Positions 6,546-16,370 are shown, counted from the stretch's first letter. The stretch is DNA of 64,000 nt from CBDDLD01 sp965230605 (GCA_965230605.1 CBDDLD010000004.1:3100001-3164000), one strand, 5' to 3'. Notes: generated from the letters alone by a model not told the origin. Translations and numbers: made by a program.

Positions 6546-9410
6546 ATGAAAAAAAGCTTTTTATTTTTTCTATTTGGAATTACCTTCTCCTTATTAGGTT
6601 TTGCACAGCAAACCATAATAAAAGGTAGTGTTCTAGATGGCACTACAGGAGAGCCAATTCCAGATGTAACTATTACTATTGAAGAGACCGGCCTAGTTGC
6701 TAAAACCAATGCCTCTGGTGAATTTACATTCACCGAAGGAGTACCTCTTGGTGACCAAGTCTTAAAGGTTGAAAAAATAGGCTATGTTACAAAACGTTAT
6801 CCTATCGTTGTAAATGAAGGTCAAACCGTAGATATAAGTGGTATGACTTTAGATTATGACCAGAGTGATAAAAAGGATCTATTTATTATCTCCATTTCGG
6901 ACGATAACTTAAATAGTGAAGATGATGGATTAACAGATAATGTTTCCGGACTATTACAAGCTTCTAGAGATGTCTTTTTAAATGCAGCAGCTTTCGATTT
7001 TAGCGCTACATTCTTTAGACCTCGAGGATTAGACAATGCAAATGGTAAAGTACTTATCAACGGTGTTGAAATGAACAAGCAATTTAACGGTCGTCCACAA
7101 TGGGCCAACTGGGGTGGGTTAAATGATGTTCAGAGAAATCAGGAATTTACAATGGGTATGGCTGCTAACGATTACAATTTTGGTGATCTTGCCGGTACCA
7201 ATAATATTATAATGAGAGCTTCTAAATATAGAAGAGGAGGACGTATCTCTTATGCCTCAGCTAATAGAAGTTATCAAGGTAGAGTTATGGCTAGTTATAG
7301 CTCTGGTTTATTAGAAGGTGGATGGTCTTACTCTGTGTTAGGTTCGCGTCGTTTTGGTGAAGAAGGTTACATAGATGGAACTTTATACGATTCTAATTCA
7401 TTCTTCGTTGCTGTTGAAAAGCGACTTAACGATAAACATAGTATTAACTTCACCGGAATTTATGCACAAAACAGACGTGGTCGTTCTACGGCAATTACTG
7501 ATGAAGTATTCCGTTTAAAAGGAAGACGCTATAACCCGTTCTGGGGAGAACAAGATGGTGATATTAGAAACTCAAGAATACGAGAAATTGAAGAACCAAT
7601 CTTAATGTTAAATCACTATTGGGATATCTCTTCTAAAGTAAGATTAAATACGAATGTAGCGTATCAATTTGGTGAAATTGCTAATACACGAATAGATAAT
7701 GGAGGTACACGCTTAGTGACTATTGGTAATGAAGAGGTGTTTATTGGTGGCGCCAGAAACCCAAGTCCAGCATATTATCAACTTCTACCAAGTTTCTTTT
7801 TACAAGATCAAAATCCAACAGCTTATGACTATCAACAAGCATTCTTAGCTCAAGAAGAATTTGTAAATGACGGTCAATGGGATTGGAACAGATTATACGA
7901 AGCAAATGCTACTTTAAGAGCTCAGGGTGGAAACTCTTTATATGTTTTACAAGCTGATGTTATTGAAGACAAACAATTAAGTGTTAACTCTATTTTAGAT
8001 GCTGATCTTGCTGATAATATCAGATTAAATGCTGCTATTAATTACAGACGCTTAAAGAGTGAAAACTATGCTCGTATCGAAGACCTTTTAGGTGGTACAG
8101 GATATTTAGATGTGGATTTCTTTGCTGAAGAGGATGATAACTCTATTGATGAAGAAGTTGCTGCTAACTTAGCTCAAAGTGATTTAAGAAATAGAAACAG
8201 AATTGCCACTGAAGGACAACGTTATAAGTATAACTATGAGATGGATGCTAATGTTATTAGTGGATTCGCTCAAGCACAGTTTAAGTATAATAAAGTAGAC
8301 TTCTACGTAGGAGCTAATATTTCACAAACCACTTACCAAAGAAATGGACTATATGAAAACGGCTTCTTCCCTGGCGGAGGTAATAACGGTTCTTTTGGAG
8401 AAAGTGATGAGTTAGACTTTTCTAATTATGGTGTAAAAGCAGGTTTCACTTATAAAGTAACTGGAAGGCACTTAATTAATGTAAATGGTACTTATTTCAC
8501 TAAGGCCCCTGGTATAAGAAGTTCTTTCAGTAATGCACGTCAAACTAATGCTACAGTTATAGGTTTAGAAAGTGAAAAAATTCAATCTGTAGATGCTAGT
8601 TATATCTTTAGATCACCTAAGGTGAAAGCAAGATTAACAGGATTCTATACCGGATTTAAAGATGGAAGCGATATCGGATTCTACTTTACTGAAGATTTAG
8701 CTGGACTTGGTGTAGATAACGGTGATGCTTTTGTACAAGAGATCTTAACGAATATCGAAAGACGTCATGTAGGTGTTGAATTGGGTATTGAAGCTCAGGT
8801 TACACCAACAATCAAGCTTAAAGCTGCAGCTTCGATGGGGCAGTACACATTCCAAAACGATCCAAACTTATATCTAACAAGTGTAGACTTTGATGGTCCA
8901 TTAACATTTGGTGATGGTACAACACAATTAAAAGATGTGCATGTTGCCGGAGGTCCGGAACGCGCTTATCAAATAGGATTTGAATATAGAGATCCTGATT
9001 ATTGGAATGTTGGTGTCACTACGAACTTTTTCTCTAATGCATATATCGATGTAAGTAACTTAGCAAGATCAGCGAACTTTAGTTCTGATTTTGATGGAAA
9101 CACGTTTAACGATTACGACCCTAATGTTGCACGAGAATTGTTAAAGCAAGAACAGTTTGACGACTATATGTTAGTGAACGTTATCGGTGGTAAGTCTTGG
9201 AAGATCAACGATTACTTTGTTGGTTTCTTTGCTACTATAAACAACATCTTCAACGAAGACTATAGAACAGGTGGATTTGAGCAATCTCGCTTAGCTAACT
9301 ATAGACGTGTACTAGAAGATAAGTCTAGAGATAATGGTCCTGTATTTGGTCCAAGGTATTTCTTTGGTAATGGTACTACTTATTACCTAAACGTATATGT
9401 AAGATTTTAA
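6546..9410 (+). CDS. TonB-dependent outer membrane receptor with N-terminal carboxypeptidase-regulatory-like domain
   Basis: 954 residues. Signal peptide 1-20 (ends GFAQ). A beta-sandwich regulatory-like domain covers about 23-100 (IIKGSVLDGTTGEPIPDV). The plug domain follows (FRPRGLDNANGKVLINGVEMN, 160-180) and then a 22-strand-type barrel ending in the outer-membrane signature YYLNVYVRF. It imports a substrate across the outer membrane with TonB energy. The next gene encodes a DUF5689 lipoprotein and the divergent gene a secreted EEP enzyme, so the substrate may be released by that enzyme; this is an inference, not visible in the receptor itself. Confidence 0.92.
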   Translation: MKKSFLFFLFGITFSLLGFAQQTIIKGSVLDGTTGEPIPDVTITIEETGLVAKTNASGEFTFTEGVPLGDQVLKVEKIGYVTKRYPIVVNEGQTVDISGMTLDYDQSDKKDLFIISISDDNLNSEDDGLTDNVSGLLQASRDVFLNAAAFDFSATFFRPRGLDNANGKVLINGVEMNKQFNGRPQWANWGGLNDVQRNQEFTMGMAANDYNFGDLAGTNNIIMRASKYRRGGRISYASANRSYQGRVMASYSSGLLEGGWSYSVLGSRRFGEEGYIDGTLYDSNSFFVAVEKRLNDKHSINFTGIYAQNRRGRSTAITDEVFRLKGRRYNPFWGEQDGDIRNSRIREIEEPILMLNHYWDISSKVRLNTNVAYQFGEIANTRIDNGGTRLVTIGNEEVFIGGARNPSPAYYQLLPSFFLQDQNPTAYDYQQAFLAQEEFVNDGQWDWNRLYEANATLRAQGGNSLYVLQADVIEDKQLSVNSILDADLADNIRLNAAINYRRLKSENYARIEDLLGGTGYLDVDFFAEEDDNSIDEEVAANLAQSDLRNRNRIATEGQRYKYNYEMDANVISGFAQAQFKYNKVDFYVGANISQTTYQRNGLYENGFFPGGGNNGSFGESDELDFSNYGVKAGFTYKVTGRHLINVNGTYFTKAPGIRSSFSNARQTNATVIGLESEKIQSVDASYIFRSPKVKARLTGFYTGFKDGSDIGFYFTEDLAGLGVDNGDAFVQEILTNIERRHVGVELGIEAQVTPTIKLKAAASMGQYTFQNDPNLYLTSVDFDGPLTFGDGTTQLKDVHVAGGPERAYQIGFEYRDPDYWNVGVTTNFFSNAYIDVSNLARSANFSSDFDGNTFNDYDPNVARELLKQEQFDDYMLVNVIGGKSWKINDYFVGFFATINNIFNEDYRTGGFEQSRLANYRRVLEDKSRDNGPVFGPRYFFGNGTTYYLNVYVRF

Positions 9411-9440
9411 TCAATGATAGAACAAAATAAATTTCATAAC

Positions 9441-10859
9441 ATGAAAACAATTAATTTCAAAAAAATAACACTATTACTATTAGGTTTAGTAGTATTTACA
9501 GGCTGTGTTGATGATGATGATTTTAACACACCAAATACTGCAGTAATAGAGCCTGTGCTAGATGGCCCTGAGACTACAATTTCTGCTGTGGCAGGAGCTT
9601 TAGCAAATGAACAAAACAATGCTGTATTAGACTACGCAGATGAGGATACTACATTTACTTTCGATTTCGATACAGCTAGCACCTACATGGTAGGTTATGT
9701 TGTATCTTCTGATGAAGGTGGTAACTTCTTTGAGGAGATCATAATACAAGACCGTCCAGAAAACCCTACTATAGGAATTAAACTTCTTATCGATGTAAAT
9801 CCTCTTTTTATAAGATATGAAGTAGGACGAAAAGTATTCATTAAGTTAGAAGGGCTTTCAGTAGGTATCACAAATGGTGTACTTACACTTGGAGCATTAA
9901 ACGGAAACGAAGTTGACAAAATTCCTGCTCCTTCTGAAAATGACTTTATCTTAAGATCAGCTGAAGTAGCTACTTTAGTGCCTTTACCTATAGCATTTGC
10001 TGAATTCGCCGATGATAAAACAAACCTATTTGTAGAATTACAAGATGTTCAGTTTAACAGAAATGAAGCGACAGGAGATAGTCCATTATCTTACGCATCT
10101 GAACAAGGTGATCAGTTTGATGGTGAGCGTACCTTAGAAAGTTGTGTGTCTGCATCTTCAACAATATTCAGCACAAGTACTTTTGCTGACTTTAAAGGTT
10201 TAACATTACCTTCTGGAAGAGGAAATATCAATGCTATACTTACTAAGAACTTCTTTGGAGATGTATTTAATGTGGTTGTAAACTCTCCTGAGGATGTTAA
10301 CTTAACTAACACAGACCGTTGCGATCCTGACTTCTTAGAATGCCCAGGTGCTTCTGGTGGTGGAGCAGCTTTCTTCTCTGAAGACTTTGAATCATTCAGT
10401 AACTTCACTGCTGAAGGTTGGACAAACGTCAATGTTAACGGTGGAGGTTTAGATTGGATTGAAGGTAGTTTTGCCGGTAATAGCTATGCTCAAATCTCTG
10501 GATTCAACAGTAATGAAGACGATATTGATGTATGGTTAGTAACACCAGCTATCAACATGGATTCTACTACTGGTGAGGAATTGTCTTTTGATATTCAGGT
10601 GAACTTCGATAACGGAAATATTTTAAGTGTATATGCATCTACAGATTTTGCTGGAGATGTAACAACTGCTACATGGTTACCTTTAGATGTAACAATACCT
10701 ACGGGTCCTGCATCAGGGTTTGGTAACTTTGAGCCTGTTGGTCCTGTAAACATTTCTTGTTTAGATGGTGATGTGTACATTGCTTTCTTATACGAAGGCT
10801 CTGACCCAAGTGCAACAACAAGATATCACGTAGATAACGTAGAAGTTACAGGTAACTAG
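9441..10859 (+). CDS. DUF5689 domain lipoprotein with C-terminal choice-of-anchor-J-type domain
   Basis: The chosen start is the ATG at 9441, giving the lipoprotein leader MKTINFKKITLLLLGLVVF-TGC; an upstream in-frame ATG at 9414 would add nine polar residues before the leader. 472 residues. The first half (about 40-290) resembles DUF5689, with YMVGYVVSSDEGGNFFEEI and paired beta strands. The last ~150 residues begin FFSEDFESFSN and end with HVDNVEV, the pattern of choice-of-anchor-J domains in secreted Bacteroidetes proteins. Directly downstream of the TonB-dependent receptor, so it probably binds substrate at the surface. Followed by a strong terminator. Confidence 0.82.
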   Translation: MKTINFKKITLLLLGLVVFTGCVDDDDFNTPNTAVIEPVLDGPETTISAVAGALANEQNNAVLDYADEDTTFTFDFDTASTYMVGYVVSSDEGGNFFEEIIIQDRPENPTIGIKLLIDVNPLFIRYEVGRKVFIKLEGLSVGITNGVLTLGALNGNEVDKIPAPSENDFILRSAEVATLVPLPIAFAEFADDKTNLFVELQDVQFNRNEATGDSPLSYASEQGDQFDGERTLESCVSASSTIFSTSTFADFKGLTLPSGRGNINAILTKNFFGDVFNVVVNSPEDVNLTNTDRCDPDFLECPGASGGGAAFFSEDFESFSNFTAEGWTNVNVNGGGLDWIEGSFAGNSYAQISGFNSNEDDIDVWLVTPAINMDSTTGEELSFDIQVNFDNGNILSVYASTDFAGDVTTATWLPLDVTIPTGPASGFGNFEPVGPVNISCLDGDVYIAFLYEGSDPSATTRYHVDNVEVTGN

Positions 10860-10876
10860 TCGGTAACTTAAACGCA

Positions 10877-10917
10877 TAAAAAACCGCATCTTAATGTAAA
10901 TAAGGTGCGGTTTTTTT
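10877..10917 (+). terminator. Rho-independent terminator after the receptor operon
   Basis: AAAAACCGCATCTTA paired with TAAGGTGCGGTTTT (one G-T wobble), loop of about 8 bases, followed by seven T. Confidence 0.9.
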
Positions 10918-10928
10918 ATTTTGCAGTC

Positions 10929-11291
10929 ATGTTAGACTCCTTTTATATCTCTGTATATAATCATTTAAAGAAACGTTCTGCAAAAACAGCACTTAGGTTG
11001 GCTCTATATTATATTGTTTTTTTAGAGCTCTTACTACTCTTCTTGTTGGGTATTTTCTTTATGGCCTTTGCTAAGCAAATGAAGCTACAAACGATGTCTG
11101 ATTCTAAGGCTTTAATCCTATTTATAATCATAGCACTCTTTATATTTTTTAAGAATTGGATGCGCTATAATGGAAAGCGAAGAACCGTATTAAATGCTAA
11201 GTCTAATAAAGTTGTGCACCCAATTTGGAAACTAATCCTATTTCCGCTAATGTGCGGTCTTTTGGCGGTTATCTTATTACAGATATCATAA
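10929..11291 (+). CDS. Small membrane protein, unknown function
   Basis: The chosen start is ATG at 10929 (MLDSFYISVYNHLKKRS), because a start at 10905 lies inside the terminator stem. 120 residues with hydrophobic helices at about 25-50, 65-83 and 103-118, a basic N-terminal stretch and a basic loop (RYNGKRRTVLNAKSNK). No family recognised. The ATG lies only 11 bases after the terminator T run, whose end (TATTTTGC) nearly matches the -7 consensus, so transcription may start there with a very short leader. Confidence 0.65.
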   Translation: MLDSFYISVYNHLKKRSAKTALRLALYYIVFLELLLLFLLGIFFMAFAKQMKLQTMSDSKALILFIIIALFIFFKNWMRYNGKRRTVLNAKSNKVVHPIWKLILFPLMCGLLAVILLQIS

Positions 11292-11317
11292 AAAAAGCCA
11301 CTCGTATGAGTGGCCTT
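11291..11317 (-). terminator. Bidirectional terminator between convergent genes
   Basis: GCCACTC-gtat-GAGTGGC stem with six or more A before it, which become a U tract for the minus-strand HMA lipoprotein gene. It also follows the plus-strand membrane protein gene directly. Confidence 0.8.
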
Positions 11318-11339
11318 TAATATAATTTCTATTTACAGT

Positions 11340-11741
11340 TTACTTCTTATCAGCGTTAAACTCTTCAACCGTTTTCATATCCTTAACTTTGTAAGCTTCT
11401 CCTACTTTAGCTACGGCTTCTTTTAGAGATTTGTGTGTTACTTTGGCTTCATCATACTCTACCATTGCTAGTTCTTTTTCATAATCAACTTTAGCAGATT
11501 TTACTCCTTCCATTTTTGCCATTTTCTTTTCTATACTTTTGGCACAACCCATAGCACATGTCATCCCTTCAATATTAAACTCTACTTTAGCATAGGTAGC
11601 ATTTGGATCTAAGGCTTCAGTAACATCTTTTTCTTTAACTTCAACATCAACTGTTTTTACTTCTGGTTGAGACTCGTTCTTACAAGCCGAGAATATGACA
11701 AGTAATAATGAAACAACAACTATATTTTTCAATGTCTTCAT
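11340..11741 (-). CDS. Heavy-metal-associated (HMA) domain lipoprotein
   Basis: 133 residues. Lipoprotein leader with Cys20 (LVIFSAC). After an acidic linker, one HMA domain covers about 51-125: beta strand AKVEFNIEGM, the metal loop TCAMGC, helix AKSIEKKMAKMEGV and strands ending near EYDEAK. The metal loop has cysteines at 62 and 66, so it is CxxxC rather than the classical CxxC of CopZ/Atx1. The domain is predicted to be periplasmic or surface-facing, where it could bind copper or a similar metal. No metal ATPase is adjacent. Confidence 0.85.
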   Translation of the reverse strand: MKTLKNIVVVSLLLVIFSACKNESQPEVKTVDVEVKEKDVTEALDPNATYAKVEFNIEGMTCAMGCAKSIEKKMAKMEGVKSAKVDYEKELAMVEYDEAKVTHKSLKEAVAKVGEAYKVKDMKTVEEFNADKK

Positions 11742-11765
11742 AGGTTTTTAATATTGGATTATGAG

Positions 11766-11773
11766 CAAATCTA
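11766..11773 (-). promoter_or_regulatory. -7 promoter element for the HMA lipoprotein gene
   Basis: Minus strand reads TAGATTTG, an exact TAnnTTTG match, about 24 bases before the ATG at 11741. Confidence 0.5.
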
Positions 11774-11837
11774 ATAAAATAAGGTGTTTCTTGCGAAATA
11801 ATTAACGATTTTTGTGACTGATTTTAGACGTCTTTGT

Positions 11838-12716
11838 ATGAAAAACCTTAACGTTAAATGGCTATACCTATTGATCCTTTCTATAATCTGGGGGAGCTCA
11901 TTTATTCTGATAAAGAAATCCTTATTAGGGTTAACACCATATCAACTAGGTGCTTTACGAACTATTTTTACAGGACTTCTTTTATTTATTGCTGGATACA
12001 ATAGTTTAAAAAACATAAATAGACAACAGTGGAAATGGATTGCCATTTCAGGGTTTTTAGGTTCGTTTTTCCCAGCATTCTTCTTTGCTATTGCAGAAAC
12101 AGAAATTGATAGTGCTGTGGCATCCATATTAAACTCACTAGTTCCACTAAATACGATTCTTTTAGGTTTTGCTGTTTTTAAAATTGCTTCTACAAAGCGT
12201 CAAGTATTAGGAGTTATCATCGGTTTTATTGGCACAGCTATTCTTATTTTCAAAGGGTCAGAGCTTAATCCGCATCAAAACTATTTGTATGCCGGTTTTG
12301 TGATTGCATCCACTATTATGTATGCTTGTAATGTTAATATTATTAAGCGTTACTTACAGGATGTAAAACCTTTAAGTATTGCTACGGGGAACTATATATT
12401 TATAATTATTCCTGCTTTTATAATTCTCCTCTTTACCGATTTTTTCACACAAGAACGTTTAAGCCATCCTGAATTAAAAATATCATTAATATACGTACTT
12501 ATCTTATCGCTTTTTGGGACAGCACTTGCTAAAGTATTATTTAATAAACTAGTTCATATTTCTACGCCAGTGTTTGCGTCTTCTGTCACTTATGTAATGC
12601 CTATTGTGGCACTTGTATGGGGAGTATTAGATGGAGAGGCTTTTAGCTTTATGCAGGGTGTTGCTTCTTTACTTATTCTTTTAGGTGTATATCTCTCTCA
12701 TAAGCGTAAGGCATAA
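11838..12716 (+). CDS. DMT-superfamily permease (EamA domains)
   Basis: 292 residues from the ATG at 11838; a GTG at 11814 would only add MTDFRRLC in front. Ten hydrophobic helices in two EamA repeats. Repeat 1 starts with LYLLILSIIWGSSFILIKK, the hallmark of the family; repeat 2 covers about 150-290 and ends with LLILLGVYLSHKRKA. These are inner-membrane exporters of metabolites or amino acids; the substrate cannot be told from sequence. It appears monocistronic, divergent from the HMA gene, and ends at a terminator. Confidence 0.9.
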   Translation: MKNLNVKWLYLLILSIIWGSSFILIKKSLLGLTPYQLGALRTIFTGLLLFIAGYNSLKNINRQQWKWIAISGFLGSFFPAFFFAIAETEIDSAVASILNSLVPLNTILLGFAVFKIASTKRQVLGVIIGFIGTAILIFKGSELNPHQNYLYAGFVIASTIMYACNVNIIKRYLQDVKPLSIATGNYIFIIIPAFIILLFTDFFTQERLSHPELKISLIYVLILSLFGTALAKVLFNKLVHISTPVFASSVTYVMPIVALVWGVLDGEAFSFMQGVASLLILLGVYLSHKRKA

Positions 12717-12743
12717 AAAAGCCGAAACTTATGTTCCGGCTTT
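12715..12743. terminator. Bidirectional terminator between convergent genes
   Basis: GCCG(a)AAC-ttat-GTT(c)CGGC stem, with A run on the left and CTTTC on the right; lies between the permease and the M16 operon, which converge here. Confidence 0.75.
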
Positions 12744-12763
12744 CTATATATTATTTTAATTGT

Positions 12764-14854
12764 TTAATTAAAATCTGCTTCTGTTACACCTTCATTAATT
12801 TTCACATCTGTAGTGTTTAAAATTAATATCTGTGGCCCAGCAGTAATTTTCGTTGTATGAGGAATCATAACTCCACCTACTTCTTTATAGTCAGAGTAAT
12901 CGGTAATGGATGTTATTGATTGCCCTGCTGCTTCATTAGTCTCTTCTGTTCTTACCAATAAGTTCGTTTTTGCATCGTAATATCTAAAAGAACTTTCATC
13001 ACCCTTCGTAACTTTAATTTTATAAACATCTGTTCCATCTATAGTTGTTAAACTTTCAAGAGAGATATTAGATGCTTCCATATACAATTCAGGGTAAAGC
13101 CCTTTTTCTGATTTTCTAGAAGATACATCTTCATCAGACATTGGTATTTTTTGACCTTGTTGCTCTTGGTATCCAGAAGCACCATCAAATTTTTGCTTCA
13201 TTACTGTACCGTAACCCTCTACCATCATCTCCATAGAGAACTTGTTAGGGGCCATTTGTTTAATAATGGCCTTAGGCTTAAATGGAGCGCCTTGTATTGT
13301 CACATCAGCATTGGTCAATGTAGAGTTTACTTTTCTTAGATTTGCTTCACCACCAACAGCGTTTACATAGTTCTTAACAACAGTAGAAGCTGTTAGGTCT
13401 TTTGGTAATGGCTTAGAAAATACCGGTTTATCTACACCTTTAGCATACTTATCATAATACTTAATAGGCAGTCCCGTTTTTTCTAGGTTTTCTAGTACTT
13501 CACTTCCTTTACCTACTACAATGATACGTGCATTTTCAGTCTTAAAATATGTGTTAGCTACTCGGTTTACATCTTCTGCAGTAACAGCATTAATATTTTC
13601 TAAGTATTTAGAGTAAAAGTCTGCTGGTAGGTCATTCAATTTGATATTAAGTGCATAGTTAGCGATAGTTTGAGGTCGCTCTAATGCTAATACAAAATCA
13701 CCTACATACTTTGCTTTAGCATTAGCTAAGGCGTCTGCAGCAACAGGTTCTGTTTTAATTCTCTTAATCTCTTTTAATGTCTGAACAACGGCACTATCTG
13801 TAACTTCATTTCTAACAGCTGCACCTGCAGTAAAACGTGATATTCCATAACGGCTTGCTCCAACATTTGAACGCGCTCCATACGTATATCCATGTTCTTC
13901 ACGAAGGTTCATGTTAAGATAACTATTAAACCCGCCACCTAATATTTTATTAGCAATTAATACGGCGTGGTAATCTGGATCTTTCATTTTTAAATCCACA
14001 TTATTAGTCAAAGAAATATTAGACTGAACCGCATTAGGCATATCTACGAAGTTTATTTCCGTACCTGTTACATTTGCTTTAGGTGCAGGTATCGTAATTT
14101 CTGCTATGTCTGATTTACTCCATTTACCGAAGTGCTTTTTAATTTGTTTCTTAACCGTCTTTACATCAATATCACCTACAACTACGATATATGCATCGTT
14201 TGGGCTAAATCGTTTTTTATAAAAATCTAAGACATCAGAAAATTGAACATTATTCACTGTTTCTTCAGTTACAAACTCCCCATATGGGTGATCTACACCA
14301 TAAGATAAGGCGCCTCCTACACGTCCGGCAGCAGCATCAACACTTTTCTCATTACTTTTTAGATTTTCGACTAGCTTTTCTTTCTCTTTTTCAAACTCTT
14401 CTTCAGTTAAAAGTGGATTAATTGCTGCGTCAGCCATTAACTCTATTATTCTATCTGAATATTTAGATAATGAACTTGCAAAACCTCCACTAGAACCAAA
14501 TCCCATATTAGCTCCTAAAAAGTCTATCTCTTCATTAAATTCATCTTTAGGAATGTTTGTTGTTCCATTACCTAGCATAGCTGCCAGTAAATCAGAAACA
14601 CCTGCTTTATTACCTTCAGCTATTGGTTTGTTGTCTATACGAAGTGAGTATGATACTCTAGGTAGTTTGTGGTTTTCTACCACTAATACCTTGATTCCAT
14701 TGTTAAGTTCAAACTCGCCAGGAACATCTAGTTTAATTTCTGGTGCCGGTCCTGGTTCAGGTTGCTTAGATCGGTCTATTTGTGCATTAACACCGATTGT
14801 TATAAAGAACAATGCAATGAATGCTGATATTTTTAATTTCATAGTGTAATTCAT
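12764..14854 (-). CDS. M16-family peptidase homologue, non-catalytic partner, with C-terminal lipoprotein-sorting-like domain
   Basis: 696 residues from ATG at 14854 (or 14842, MKLKISAFIALFFITIGVNAQ, if the second Met is used); longer starts would overlap the upstream gene. Signal peptide, then two M16 folds. The zinc motif HxxEH is absent: the corresponding region reads GVSDLLAAMLGNGT. The second half keeps the conserved RxxY-type region (REEHGYTYGARS). Residues about 490-696 form an extra domain similar to outer-membrane lipoprotein sorting (LolA-like) domains. With the active M16 gene immediately upstream it probably forms a heterodimeric periplasmic protease. Confidence 0.88.
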   Translation of the reverse strand: MNYTMKLKISAFIALFFITIGVNAQIDRSKQPEPGPAPEIKLDVPGEFELNNGIKVLVVENHKLPRVSYSLRIDNKPIAEGNKAGVSDLLAAMLGNGTTNIPKDEFNEEIDFLGANMGFGSSGGFASSLSKYSDRIIELMADAAINPLLTEEEFEKEKEKLVENLKSNEKSVDAAAGRVGGALSYGVDHPYGEFVTEETVNNVQFSDVLDFYKKRFSPNDAYIVVVGDIDVKTVKKQIKKHFGKWSKSDIAEITIPAPKANVTGTEINFVDMPNAVQSNISLTNNVDLKMKDPDYHAVLIANKILGGGFNSYLNMNLREEHGYTYGARSNVGASRYGISRFTAGAAVRNEVTDSAVVQTLKEIKRIKTEPVAADALANAKAKYVGDFVLALERPQTIANYALNIKLNDLPADFYSKYLENINAVTAEDVNRVANTYFKTENARIIVVGKGSEVLENLEKTGLPIKYYDKYAKGVDKPVFSKPLPKDLTASTVVKNYVNAVGGEANLRKVNSTLTNADVTIQGAPFKPKAIIKQMAPNKFSMEMMVEGYGTVMKQKFDGASGYQEQQGQKIPMSDEDVSSRKSEKGLYPELYMEASNISLESLTTIDGTDVYKIKVTKGDESSFRYYDAKTNLLVRTEETNEAAGQSITSITDYSDYKEVGGVMIPHTTKITAGPQILILNTTDVKINEGVTEADFN

Positions 14855-14861
14855 TTTAATA

Positions 14862-16181
14862 TTATTCTTCATCTTTCTTAGGTAAGTACTCAAGAATTGC
14901 TCTTTGATTTGGTTTTAAATACTTATTGGCAACTTCTCTCATTTCTTCTCTAGTAATTGATCGGTAGATCTCAATCTCATTATTAATAAGGTTGATATCG
15001 CCATATAGCATGTAATATCTAGCTAAAGAGTTAGCAATACCTTGAACACTAGAATTTGAGTTCACAAATTGATTCTCGAATTGATTTTGAAGTTTTTGAT
15101 AATCGCGCTCAGAGATTAAATCGGTTTGAATCTTAACAATCTCTTCGTCCATTTCTTTCATAAGGTCAGCTAATGGTACATCGCCTAATGGTAAAGCAAA
15201 TAATGCATAAATACCATAGTCCTCTTGACTAATATTAACAGCTTGTACTGCTAATGCCTGCTTTTGCTCATCTACCATTTTCTTGTATAATACTGAACTC
15301 TTACCACCACTTAAATAACTTGAGATCATATTTAGAACGTAAGAATCTCTTTCTTTAAATGAAGGGGTTCTGTATGATGCTATAACAGCCGGAATCTGGA
15401 TGTTAGGGTCATAAGCTTTTCCTTTAATAGGTGCTGTTATAGGATCTTCTTTTGGAAAATTACGCACTATATCATTCCCTCTTGGAATTGGACCAAAGTA
15501 GTCTTGAACCATCTTCTTCACCTCAGCTTTATCAATGTCACCTGCAACAACTAATACTGCATTATTAGGCACATAAAACTTTTTATTGAATGCTTTAAAC
15601 TCTTCTAGAGTTGCAGCATCTAAGTGTTCCATTTCACCAATAGTTGTTCCTTTATAAGGATGCTTTTTGAACATTAGCTTTTTGATCTCAGCTAAAATAT
15701 TACCATATGGTTGATTGTCTACTCTAAGGCGTTTTTCTTCTTTTACAACTTCATTTTGAGTGTCAACACCAATCTGATTAATGATCGGGTGAAGTAAACG
15801 CTCAGACTCCATCCAAAGTCCTAATTCTACATTATTAGATGGGAAGACTTCGTAATAATATGTTCTGTCATCTGTAGTATTAGCATTGTTACTACCACCA
15901 TTAGAAGTCACAATAGTAAACCACTCGCCTCGAGCTATGTTTTCAGTACCTTCAAATAATAAATGTTCAAAAAAGTGAGCAAACCCGGTACGGTCTGGAT
16001 TCTCATCTTTGGCTCCCACATGATACATCACAGAAACCGTAACCACAGGAGCAGAATTATCTTGATGTAAGATGACATGCATCCCATTATCTAAATCATA
16101 CTCCTCAAACTCTACTTGCTGAGCTGTTGAAGAAAATCCAACAAGCAACATAGCAGCTAGAGATAATACGCTTTTTTTCAT
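14862..16181 (-). CDS. M16-family zinc metallopeptidase, catalytic subunit
   Basis: The chosen start is the ATG at 16181 (MKKSVLSLAAMLLVGFSSTAQ, a good signal peptide); a longer frame from 16253 adds a non-signal stretch. 439 residues. The inverted zinc motif HFFEH (HxxEH) is near residue 68, followed by LLFEGTEN, and the third ligand region EVVKEEKR lies about 75 residues later. The second domain has the RxPsF-like segment. It is cotranscribed with the non-catalytic partner 7 bases downstream, as in bacterial two-subunit M16B proteases. Probable role: degradation of peptides in the periplasm. Confidence 0.92.
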   Translation of the reverse strand: MKKSVLSLAAMLLVGFSSTAQQVEFEEYDLDNGMHVILHQDNSAPVVTVSVMYHVGAKDENPDRTGFAHFFEHLLFEGTENIARGEWFTIVTSNGGSNNANTTDDRTYYYEVFPSNNVELGLWMESERLLHPIINQIGVDTQNEVVKEEKRLRVDNQPYGNILAEIKKLMFKKHPYKGTTIGEMEHLDAATLEEFKAFNKKFYVPNNAVLVVAGDIDKAEVKKMVQDYFGPIPRGNDIVRNFPKEDPITAPIKGKAYDPNIQIPAVIASYRTPSFKERDSYVLNMISSYLSGGKSSVLYKKMVDEQKQALAVQAVNISQEDYGIYALFALPLGDVPLADLMKEMDEEIVKIQTDLISERDYQKLQNQFENQFVNSNSSVQGIANSLARYYMLYGDINLINNEIEIYRSITREEMREVANKYLKPNQRAILEYLPKKDEE

Positions 16182-16252
16182 TGTAATTTTTGTTTTAATT
16201 AATGTCTTTAGTGTTTGTCTTGCTACAAGAGTATTTGTTACAGCAAGAAACA

Positions 16253-16260
16253 CAAAAATA
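16253..16260 (-). promoter_or_regulatory. -7 promoter element for the M16 operon
   Basis: Minus strand reads TATTTTTG, an exact TAnnTTTG match, giving a leader of about 70 bases. The leader contains an inverted repeat TCTTGCT/AGCAAGA (about 16218-16248). Confidence 0.45.
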
Positions 16261-16370
16261 AGAAATGATTAGAGGCTTTTCTTGAATTAAATGTAAAAAC
16301 TATACTAAAAAATTCGGCTTTTTGAGGATAATTCACGAACTTTAGTACGCAACCATCAAAATCGTCGCTT

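Noticed and set aside
10112..10432. 106-residue antisense frame in the DUF5689 gene
   Set aside because: Shadow of a clear coding region, no promoter or family match.
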